From: an uncultured Eubacteriales bacterium
GTDB taxonomy: Bacteria > Bacillota > Clostridia > Christensenellales > CAG-138
NCBI GenBank assembly: GCA_900547135.1
Contig: URFJ01000033.1
Coordinates: forward strand, 1 to 15,418
Length of the DNA stretch: 15,418 bases
Reading direction: 5' to 3'
The translations under genes and the position numbers were made by a program. Numbering within the stretch: position 1 is the stretch's first letter; every line of letters begins with the position of its first letter. Shown piece after piece: positions 1 through 5,888 of the stretch. The notes beneath the pieces were generated by a model. The model was given only the letters and a program-made list of their open reading frames with translations. It ran no database searches and was not told the origin of the DNA.

Positions 1-831
1 TGCGGTAAACGCGAAAATGATTGCCTTCCATTTAGGTGTCGCCTCCACGCTATACTTATGCATCAGCGTACAGTACGCCACTGCCTCAACGGCGAACACC
101 GCAATCTCAAGAATCACGTAAAACACGATAAACGCAAGCCATCCCAAATGATAATTTATCATGTTCAGCGCTACGTTAAGCGCTATCTGGGTTACAACAT
201 TGACCGTACCTATGAACACCAGCTGTTTTTTTTCGCGGTACCCAAACAGCAGCGCGATGGCCAGCTCCAGCGCTATGGTAAGGGTGATGCGCGCAATCAG
301 CGAGACGACCTCGGCGGAATAATCATAGCTTTGTTCAGCCGATACAGCTGCATTCCCATTTGCGGGCGTACCGGCTACAGAAACGGCATAGTAGCTGTCA
401 AAAGCATACCGTTCATACGCCTCGCCGCTGACGGCGAACGTATCGTAATCGGGGAAGTAGACGAGTATCTTGAAATTGGCGGGCGGATAATAGGTCCACG
501 CAAACCTGTGATCCGCGCCGCAGTTTGTAAAATACTGCAAAAAGTAATAGCCGTCCTCATCCTTATAGTTTGCAAACTTAACAAAGATGTCATAATCCGC
601 GTTCCCGCTTTCATACAGCGCGTAGTCCGATCCCTTTGTAATTGCGCTGTAAGGGCCGGTCGAATCGGTTTTTGACAAAAGCGTGGCATAATAGGTTTCG
701 CCCTCAAGCCCCTTAAAATCTATAATCACGGATGGTTTTGGGCCCATGTCCGCTCGGGCAAAAACCGGCAACAGCGTAAACCCAACGCAGATGCATATAA
801 GCAGCGGTAAAATCCACTTTTTTAAAATCAT
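1..831 (-). CDS. Exported multi-pass membrane protein, 3' end cut by window edge
   Basis: An open frame begins at ATG 831-829, preceded by an AAAAGGGG site, and stays open for 277 codons to the window edge, so the C-terminus is missing. Residues 1-27 form a signal peptide or anchor (ILPLLICICVGFTLLPVF), followed directly by the sequence DMGPKPSVIIDF. I recall this motif from uncharacterised clostridial membrane proteins, but this is memory and not a search. Residues 28-170 look extracytoplasmic and rich in Tyr and Asp. From about 172 there are at least three hydrophobic segments (about 174-197, 203-227, 228-257) and a fourth starts at 268. The function is unknown. The layout of an outside domain joined to a membrane bundle would suit a sensor or transport accessory role, but nothing visible proves one. 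The next gene on this side lies outside the window. Confidence 0.8.
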   Translation of the reverse strand, partial: MILKKWILPLLICICVGFTLLPVFARADMGPKPSVIIDFKGLEGETYYATLLSKTDSTGPYSAITKGSDYALYESGNADYDIFVKFANYKDEDGYYFLQYFTNCGADHRFAWTYYPPANFKILVYFPDYDTFAVSGEAYERYAFDSYYAVSVAGTPANGNAAVSAEQSYDYSAEVVSLIARITLTIALELAIALLFGYREKKQLVFIGTVNVVTQIALNVALNMINYHLGWLAFIVFYVILEIAVFAVEAVAYCTLMHKYSVEATPKWKAIIFAFTA

Positions 832-1468
832 AAAATTCAACCCCTTTTCCAATAAACCTATACCAAATAAACGGTATGGGTGTGGTAAAGGTTCTGCTTA
901 AAACAGAATTTACTTCCCGCTAACCCTTTACATATCCCTGAAAAGAATGAAGAAAAGCCACAATGCGGACGAAGCGGGAGGTGCTATGACGTAAAAACAA
1001 GAAACGCCTGAAGGGCAGTTACGGCGGAAGCCTGAGCACAAGCTATTGCCTTGCGGCTGCTGCCTTAAAATGGGATGGATAGCCGGCCTTAATTATGACG
1101 TTGCCGGCTAATATAACCGCAAGGCGGGTTATGGTGGAAGATGAAATGTGGGTTAACTTTTAGCGGGTATCCTCATGCTGCAATTAAAAACCGCTGAACC
1201 TGTATTTTTCATATATCAGCTTGTTACATCCCAAACGGATTTAGCGTTCTGTGTGACAGCATGCGGATATTTTACATACTTAGTTTCAAAACCGCAAAAC
1301 TATATCCGGCCTGCACAGCTTGCTCAATTTAATAATAACCAGCGTATAGCTAATCCACCGAGGCGGATCAATACACAAAACTCACAAAGGCGTAAAGGCT
1401 TGATTAACCTGTTTATTGCCGGTGTGGATCTTTTCCAAACCGTATTTTATGTCCAGGGTTATTTACGC
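832..1468. other. Gene-poor stretch with several inverted repeats
   Basis: No convincing coding region is seen. A plus-strand frame at 1175-1507 has no Shine-Dalgarno site and no recognisable protein pattern. Visible structure includes an inverted repeat GTAAAGG/CCTTTAC at 885-891 and 925-931 that encloses a small TTCTG/CAGAA hairpin, and a nested stem at 1048-1125. CCCGCTAA at 916-923 recurs inverted as TTAGCGGG at 1161-1168, so the block 916-1168 has terminal-inverted-repeat-like ends. Two related direct repeats, AAGGGCAGTTACGGCGGAAG and AAGGCGGGTTATGGTGGAAG, match at 15 of 20 positions. It could be a small non-autonomous element or leader RNA, and neither is proven. Confidence 0.45.
1048..1125. 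other. Candidate structured RNA or element core: nested stem
   Basis: GCCTTGCGG at 1048-1056 is exactly complementary to CCGCAAGGC at 1117-1125, a 9-bp outer stem. Inside it, TAGCCGGC at 1080-1087 pairs perfectly with GCCGGCTA at 1103-1110 around a 15-nt loop. No known riboswitch consensus was recognised on either strand. The nested perfect pairing is seen directly; any function is inference. Confidence 0.35.
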
Positions 1469-1497
1469 TTGTTAATATTTTTAACCGCCGTTATAAT
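1469..1497 (+). promoter_or_regulatory. Sigma-A-type promoter for the mrnC-rlmB-yacP-sigH run
   Basis: TTGTTA at 1469-1474 and TATAAT at 1492-1497 are separated by exactly 17 bp. A start 7 nt after the -10 box would fall at 1504, which is also the A of the mrnC ATG. Confidence 0.75.
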
Positions 1498-1503
1498 AGG
1501 TAT

Positions 1504-1938
1504 ATGAACGAATGCATATTCTCCTCAATGCACAAAACGGTCGGCAAGGCGCTGCCCGACAAGCTGGACAGGCCTCCGGCGCTATTGAACCCGCTTGTAC
1601 TGGCTTATATCGGCGACACCGTCTACGACCTCTATGTGCGGACGTATCTAATACATAAAACCGACTTTAAGGCCCACGGACTTCACGTTAGAGCGGCGTC
1701 GCGCGTATGCGCCGCGGCTCAGGCGGGGGCGCTTTGCAGAATAAAGGACATGCTAACTGAAGAAGAGCTTGCAATATGCAGGCGTGGACGAAACGCGCAT
1801 GTGAATACGGTTCCTAAAAACGCGGATCCGGCGGATTACCGCGACGCTACCGGCCTTGAAACATTGGTTGGCTATTTGTATCTCAGCGGCAGGGATGAAC
1901 GACTGAACGAGCTGATGAGCATAATATTGGAAGGCTGA
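1504..1938 (+). CDS. mrnC: Mini-ribonuclease III (MrnC)
   Basis: The product is a dimeric RNase III-type nuclease without a double-stranded RNA binding domain. In Bacillus it trims both ends of 23S rRNA precursor. At 144 residues it fits the family size. The helix LNPLVLAYIGDTVYDLYVR (28-46) carries the catalytic Asp38. The second catalytic stretch GLETLVGYLYL (117-127) carries Glu119, and ICRRGRNAH (91-99) is also typical of the family. The start is uncertain. The ATG at 1504 coincides with the predicted transcript start, so the mRNA would be leaderless, while the next ATG at 1528 also lacks a Shine-Dalgarno site. The next gene, rlmB, starts 53 nt after the stop, and together they target the same rRNA. 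The order matches the Bacillus yazC-yacO-yacP-sigH neighbourhood. Confidence 0.93.
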   Translation: MNECIFSSMHKTVGKALPDKLDRPPALLNPLVLAYIGDTVYDLYVRTYLIHKTDFKAHGLHVRAASRVCAAAQAGALCRIKDMLTEEELAICRRGRNAHVNTVPKNADPADYRDATGLETLVGYLYLSGRDERLNELMSIILEG

Positions 1939-1991
1939 TTTTTAAGGGCGGGATTTTTAATATCTGATAAAAAACGGAACGAGGTACAACT

Positions 1992-2975
1992 ATGCCATAC
2001 AATGACACAAAGGACGGAGACGGACGCTATACCGGAGGAGGAGCGCGCGACGGCGGCTCCGGTGGTTACAACAAACCGTATGAACGGCGCGACGGCGGCT
2101 CCGGCGGATACAAGAAACCGTATGATAAACGTGACGACGGCTACGGCAAAAGGGAGCAGGCAATAGAGCCTTCAACGCCAAGATTGCCCGAGGACGAGCT
2201 TCCTAACATCATCATGGGAAGAAACGCCGTTAAAGAGGCGATAAAGAGCGGGCGCAGCATTGACAAGCTGTGGGTAAGCGCCGAGCAGGACGGTTCGCTC
2301 AGGGAGATATTGAGCCTGGCGCGCGACAGAAACCTTATAATTCGCGAAACGCCGCGTCAAAAGCTGGACGAGCTGTGCATGCCCTTTGGATATGGGGGAC
2401 GAACCGGCAACCATCAGGGCATAGCGGCGTTTATCCCTGGCGCCGAGTACTGCGACATATCGGATATTTTAGGGTATGCGCGTGAAAAGGGCGAACTGCC
2501 GTTTGTGATCATTCTTGACGGCATAGAGGACCCCCATAATCTGGGTTCCATAATAAGGAGCGCGGAATGCGCGGGAGCGCACGGCGTAATAATACCAAAG
2601 CGCAGAAGCGCGTCGCTTACAGCCGCCGCAGTCAAGGCGTCGGCCGGAGCGGTTTCATATATGAAGGTGGCCAGGGTATCAAACATATGCGGCGCTATTG
2701 AGCGGCTGAAGGATGAGGGCCTATGGATAGCCGGCGCGGATATGGGCACAACGCCTGTGTACGAATGCGATCTAAAGGGCGCTATTGGCCTGGTTATAGG
2801 GGGCGAGGGCGAAGGCCTGGGCCGCCTTGCAAAGGAAAAATGCGATTTCCTTGTGTCAATTCCCCTGCGCGGGCAGCTTGAATCGCTAAACGCGTCGGTT
2901 GCCGCCGGTATTTTAATGTTTGAAAAAAGGCGGCAAGGGAGCGGCGGCGCGGCGCCTGCAAAACCTGTAGGGTAA
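1992..2975 (+). CDS. rlmB: 23S rRNA 2'-O-methyltransferase, RlmB/TrmH (SpoU) family, with repeat-rich N-terminal tail
   Basis: This SpoU/TrmH-family SAM-dependent enzyme is expected to methylate a ribose in 23S rRNA (Gm2251 in E. coli RlmB). The substrate-binding domain spans about 73-148, starting MGRNAVKEAI. The knotted SPOUT methylase domain spans about 170-311, with motif 1 DPHNLGSIIRSAE (180-192, Arg189), motif 2 GLVIGGEGEGL (266-276) and motif 3 SIPLRGQLESLNASVA (289-304, Asn300). Unusually, the first 70 residues are low-complexity Gly/Arg/Tyr/Asp/Lys-rich sequence built on a 14-residue tandem repeat, and a short Gly/Ala tail ends the protein. At 327 residues it is longer than the roughly 250 usual for the family, and the tail accounts for the excess. 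A GAGGT site lies about 6 nt before the ATG. TrmH-family members can switch target (tRNA or rRNA), so the exact base is inferred from context next to mrnC. Confidence 0.92.
   Translation: MPYNDTKDGDGRYTGGGARDGGSGGYNKPYERRDGGSGGYKKPYDKRDDGYGKREQAIEPSTPRLPEDELPNIIMGRNAVKEAIKSGRSIDKLWVSAEQDGSLREILSLARDRNLIIRETPRQKLDELCMPFGYGGRTGNHQGIAAFIPGAEYCDISDILGYAREKGELPFVIILDGIEDPHNLGSIIRSAECAGAHGVIIPKRRSASLTAAAVKASAGAVSYMKVARVSNICGAIERLKDEGLWIAGADMGTTPVYECDLKGAIGLVIGGEGEGLGRLAKEKCDFLVSIPLRGQLESLNASVAAGILMFEKRRQGSGGAAPAKPVG
2046..2129 (+). repeat. 42-bp tandem duplication inside rlmB
   Basis: Two adjacent 42-bp units, 2046-2087 and 2088-2129, agree at about 35 of 42 bases and encode RDGGSGGYNKPYER and RDGGSGGYKKPYDK. 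A partial third unit follows (RDDGYGKR). Several differences are synonymous (GGT/GGC), so the peptide pattern is kept better than the DNA. Confidence 0.85.
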
Positions 2976-2992
2976 GGAGGGCGCGCCTGATA

Positions 2993-3081
2993 CGCCGGAC
3001 AATCGGTCCGGCGCGGCATCGCCGTGCCGCCGGGCCGCGGGCCTGACGGAGTTTTCAGGCGTTTGCCCCGTATGAACTCCG
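2993..3081 (+). other. String of GC-rich hairpins between rlmB and yacP
   Basis: CGCCGGAC (2993-3000) and GTCCGGCG (3006-3013) form a perfect 8-bp stem with a 5-nt loop. GCGGCA (3013-3018) pairs with TGCCGC (3025-3030), and GCCTGA (3041-3046) with TCAGGC (3055-3060). An alternative pairing CGGAGTT (3047-3053) with AACTCCG (3075-3081) would reach the yacP ribosome-binding site. No U-tract follows, so a plain terminator is unlikely. An mRNA processing or translation-control structure is possible. Confidence 0.5.
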
Positions 3082-3090
3082 GAGATGCGC

Positions 3091-3600
3091 ATGAACCTGA
3101 TAATCGTGGACGGCTATAACGTTATAAACGCATCTGGCCGGCTAAGCGGCCTTCCGCTTGAGCATGCCCGAGACGTATTGTTCGACCGCCTCAGGGATTA
3201 CGCGGGGTTTACAAATGTAAGCGTCATGCTCGTATTCGACGCGCATCATCAAAATACGCCGGAAAGCATAACCGGAAGCCTTGACGACGGGATGGTTGTT
3301 TACACCGGCGCGGGCGAAACGGCCGACATGTTTATAGAGCGCACTGTGCGCGCTTTCAGCAGGCGGGGCGTACGGATACGGGTGGCTACGTCCGACGGCC
3401 TTGAGCAGGTGATGGTGATGAACTATGCCGAACGGGTGAGCGCAAGGGAGCTTTTAAGGGACATGGAAGCGGCAAAGGATGAATACAGACGCTCATACCT
3501 GGACGCACCCGACACGCTGCATAGCCGAAACATGCTTGAAAGCAGGCTTGACGACAGTTACAGGCAGGCGCTTGAGCGGCTTAGGCGAGGAATGGACTAG
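3091..3600 (+). CDS. yacP: NYN-domain ribonuclease, YacP/Rae1 family
   Basis: The product is a PIN/NYN-fold endonuclease. In Bacillus subtilis the YacP protein (Rae1) binds ribosomes and cleaves mRNA in the A site during translation. The acidic metal-binding positions fit the family: Asp7 in MNLIIVDGYNVINA, Asp50 in VFDAHH, Asp79 in GETADMFIE and Asp102 in VATSDGLEQ. At 169 residues the length is normal. An earlier ATG exists at 3085, but the GGAG site at 3081-3084 abuts it, whereas it sits 6 nt before ATG 3091, so the later start is chosen. The helical C-terminal region (about 118-169) is charged and typical. The gene sits between rlmB and sigH as in Bacillus, which supports the assignment. 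Confidence 0.93.
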   Translation: MNLIIVDGYNVINASGRLSGLPLEHARDVLFDRLRDYAGFTNVSVMLVFDAHHQNTPESITGSLDDGMVVYTGAGETADMFIERTVRAFSRRGVRIRVATSDGLEQVMVMNYAERVSARELLRDMEAAKDEYRRSYLDAPDTLHSRNMLESRLDDSYRQALERLRRGMD

Positions 3601-3890
3601 AACCATGCCGAAGCCGGACATAATGGGCGGCAAATCGCGTTTGGTATTGGCGCACGGGCGGCTCTGAGGCGAAAAATGAACTAGGGCTGTATCCGCAAAA
3701 GCCGGACATATTGGAGATGAGCCATGTTTTTTGTCAAGGAGGGTTTTTGGGATGGAGCGCGGCGGTGCTTGTTTACAGCGCAAGGGCAACGCGGGCGGCG
3801 GCATTGATATTGAACTGGTCAAGAATTGAGCTGTATGGGGAACATGCCCTAATGGGCGGTATAAGCTCAATTGGTCAGTCGCACGGGCGG
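3591..3890 (+). repeat. Degenerate duplicated segments between yacP and sigH
   Basis: The yacP stop region AATGGACTAG (3591-3600) followed by GCCGGACATA (3613-3622) recurs as AATGAACTAG (3675-3684) and GCCGGACATA (3701-3710), about 84-88 bp downstream. A second pair shares both ends over 41 bp: TAATGGGCGG...CGCACGGGCGG at 3621-3661 and again at 3850-3890. An inverted pair AATTGAGCT (3824-3832) and AGCTCAATT (3864-3872) encloses the GCCC-TAAT-GGGC hairpin at 3846-3857. The block looks like an eroded local duplication. Confidence 0.5.
3752..3829 (+). CDS. Possible 25-residue peptide with a strong ribosome-binding site
   Basis: AAGGAGGG at 3736-3743 lies 8 nt before ATG 3752, one of the best Shine-Dalgarno sites in the window. 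The frame runs 25 codons to TGA 3827-3829. The peptide is Gly-rich and begins MERGGACLQRKGNAGGG. I do not recognise it. It could be a leader peptide, a remnant of a duplicated gene, or chance. It lies in the leader of sigH, so translation of it could affect sigH expression. Confidence 0.25.
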   Translation: MERGGACLQRKGNAGGGIDIELVKN

Positions 3891-3987
3891 CCAGCGTGAA
3901 GCAACGGGAGAAACATTAAGCGCGGCATAACCCGCGTCCGCATTACGCGAGCCGCTGGCGACTAAGGGTATTAAGGAGGAATTCGTT

Positions 3988-4626
3988 ATGAGCACTGCAC
4001 CGGCGGATTACAGGGATCTGCGCGACGACGAGCTTGTGGCCATGGCGCAGGCAGGGGACGAACTTGCTGACGAGGAGCTATATTACAGGTATAAAAACAT
4101 CGTATGCATAAAGGCCAGATCGTATTTTATATTGGGCGCCGACAGGGATGATATCCTGCAGGAGGGCATGATAGGGCTTTTCAAGGCGATACGTGATTAC
4201 AGGCCCGACAGGCAGGCGGCCTTTAAAACCTTTGCCGAGATGTGCATAGTGCGTCAGATGATAACCGCGATACAAAACGCCACGCGCATGAAGCACATAC
4301 CGCTTAATAACTATATCTCCCTCAGCAGGCCCGTTGGCAACGAGGAATACGAGCGCACCATGATGGACGTGATACCTTCGCACGCAAGGGATAATCCTGA
4401 GGATATGCTGATAGTGCGGGAAAGCGTTGACAGCATGATACGCAAGATCAAGGAGCGCCTAACCGAGCTTGAATATAAAACCCTTACGCTGTTTATCGAC
4501 GCAAAGAGCTATCAGGAAATAGCCGATATGCTAGGCTGCAACAAAAAAACCATTGATAACGCCCTGCAGCGGATTAAGCGCAAGGTCAGGCACATAATGG
4601 AGGAGGAGGGCCGCGACTGCCCATAG
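3988..4626 (+). CDS. sigH: RNA polymerase sigma factor SigH (sigma-30 type)
   Basis: The product is a sigma-70 family factor of the SigH group, which directs transition-phase and early sporulation genes. At 212 residues the length is typical. Region 2 spans about 45-112, including the core-binding and -10 recognition stretch DDILQEGMIGLFKAIRDYR and then FAEMCIVRQMITAIQNATR. The family signature KHIPLNNYISLSRP follows. Region 4 (about 150-206) contains the helix-turn-helix SYQEIADMLGCNKKTIDNAL. AAGGAGGA with an 8-nt spacer precedes ATG 3988, so the start is firm. It is the last gene of the plus-strand run. The rpmG, secE and nusG genes that commonly follow are replaced by an unrelated AT-rich segment. 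No confident own promoter was seen in the 387-nt gap upstream. Confidence 0.95.
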   Translation: MSTAPADYRDLRDDELVAMAQAGDELADEELYYRYKNIVCIKARSYFILGADRDDILQEGMIGLFKAIRDYRPDRQAAFKTFAEMCIVRQMITAIQNATRMKHIPLNNYISLSRPVGNEEYERTMMDVIPSHARDNPEDMLIVRESVDSMIRKIKERLTELEYKTLTLFIDAKSYQEIADMLGCNKKTIDNALQRIKRKVRHIMEEEGRDCP

Positions 4627-4637
4627 GCGCGGCTTTT
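4610..4637 (+). terminator. Possible intrinsic terminator overlapping the sigH stop
   Basis: GCCGCG (4610-4615) pairs with CGCGGC (4628-4633) around a 12-nt loop containing the sigH stop codon, and TTTT follows at 4634-4637. The U-run is short, so the call is tentative. Confidence 0.35.
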
Positions 4638-5089
4638 GCAAGCGTGGTCGTAGGGCAAGCCTCCTGGGTTGAATAAACCAAGCGGGGTATCGCTGGGCGG
4701 GTTTTTAAAGCGGACTATAAGGCCCCAAAAAGGCCGCGGCAAACCTGACGGCGATGCAGGACTCTAGCCGCCCCTTAGCATGTATCCGTAGATTCCCTTA
4801 CCCTATTATTTTTGTTTGGGACGTAGAACAAAGGCCATGAGGTTTCTCATGATCAGAATAAGGACCCCAAAGCCTGTTCAGCTATCTTTTAATACAATAC
4901 TTCATACTAATAAGTGATACGATATATATCGTTTTTGCCAATAACCTGCTCTACTGCCGCCCTAAAATCCGCCTGATTACCAAATAGGCATAAGCAAAGA
5001 ATGGTGGCGGCATGAGCAATTTATAAAGCTCTTTACACCACTTTTTAATATGCTAAAGTTGATGGGATGATTTGGTAATTTATTAGCTC
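4638..5089. other. Intergenic stretch, convergent gene ends
   Basis: No gene is supported. It holds a perfect 14-bp palindrome ACGATATATATCGT at 4919-4932 followed by TTT, and a long-range pair TGCCGCC (4955-4961) with GGCGGCA (5006-5012). Base composition falls sharply from about 4850 rightwards, marking the left edge of the AT-rich segment. Confidence 0.5.
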
Positions 5090-5860
5090 TCACCCTTTAT
5101 AATCCCAGTCAACGCCCTTTACACCGATATCTTCAAGCTGTTCAAACCATATTATCTCGTTACCGCAATAATAGATTTCGTATATGCTATTTGGCTCTCC
5201 TGGCCCCTTTACACCTTCGATTACACGGTTAATATCATGGTTTATGTATTTTAGCATGGAATATGCTGGTTGCGGTGCAAGTATAGGATATGATCTTTCT
5301 GTAATTCCATACCCGTTAAGAAGGATTACTACATCGTCATAGAAAACCTTAAATGTTGATTCCTTATCCACTAAATAGCGTACTTCCTCCTTTGCAGCAT
5401 CTGAATATGCTGGATTATTATTAATTACTCTGATGTTAATCCCATTACCTCCAATACGGTACTCTTCATCACCTGGGATACCTACATTTGCGCCAGAAGC
5501 ACACTCCGCCTCAGAGGTTGCGCATAGCAAAACATAAGCATGCTTGGGGGCATCATCATAAAATGAATTTCTCCATAGTCCATTTTTAAGTCTCCATGGA
5601 TATAACTCTAACCGTTCAGCGTCCCCAAAACCAAACTCTCTAAGAAAGTTCTCAAGCTCAACATACTCTTCTGGCTCATCACAAAATCTAACGTTTTGTA
5701 TTGGCGAACTGCCTGGCGTTTCCAAGGCTTGTGAGACGGCAGGCGTTTCTATTGCATTCTGGTCAGGCCCTGATGGTTTAGGCTGTGTACTGCCTGTATA
5801 AGAACAGCCCATAATACATAATACACATAGTAAAATAGCAATAACCGATAGCTTTCTCAT
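5090..5860 (-). CDS. Putative lipoprotein of unknown function
   Basis: A type II signal peptide is visible at the N-terminus: MRKLSVIAILLCVLCIMGCS, with the lipidation Cys at residue 19. The mature protein would be tethered to the outside of the membrane. A Pro/Ser/Thr-rich linker follows (to about residue 55), then an acidic globular domain with many aromatic residues to the end. No domain was recognised. Two in-frame ATGs are available. AAGGAG is 1 nt before the one at 5866 and 7 nt before the one at 5860, so 5860 is chosen (256 residues). The gene starts 28 nt after the stop of the SpoIID-like gene and is very probably co-transcribed with it, so the pair may act together at the cell surface. 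Codon use is AT-rich like its partner and unlike the housekeeping genes on both sides. Confidence 0.8.
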   Translation of the reverse strand: MRKLSVIAILLCVLCIMGCSYTGSTQPKPSGPDQNAIETPAVSQALETPGSSPIQNVRFCDEPEEYVELENFLREFGFGDAERLELYPWRLKNGLWRNSFYDDAPKHAYVLLCATSEAECASGANVGIPGDEEYRIGGNGINIRVINNNPAYSDAAKEEVRYLVDKESTFKVFYDDVVILLNGYGITERSYPILAPQPAYSMLKYINHDINRVIEGVKGPGEPNSIYEIYYCGNEIIWFEQLEDIGVKGVDWDYKG

Positions 5861-5888
5861 ACCCATTCTCCTTGCATTATATTAAAAC

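Noticed and set aside
58..675. Plus-strand open frame of 205 codons
   Set aside because: It lies opposite the minus-strand membrane protein gene, has no Shine-Dalgarno site and a composition typical of an antisense shadow.
1175..1507. Plus-strand open frame of 110 codons before mrnC
   Set aside because: It has no ribosome-binding site, no family pattern, and its end runs through the mrnC promoter and start codon.
2414..3019. Minus-strand open frame of 201 codons opposite rlmB
   Set aside because: It is Pro/Ser/Arg-rich with no motif and lies antisense to a clear SPOUT methyltransferase.
4919..4932. 14-bp palindrome ACGATATATATCGT as a terminator or operator
   Set aside because: It is an AT-rich stem followed by only a few T and is not adjacent to any promoter, so neither role can be supported.
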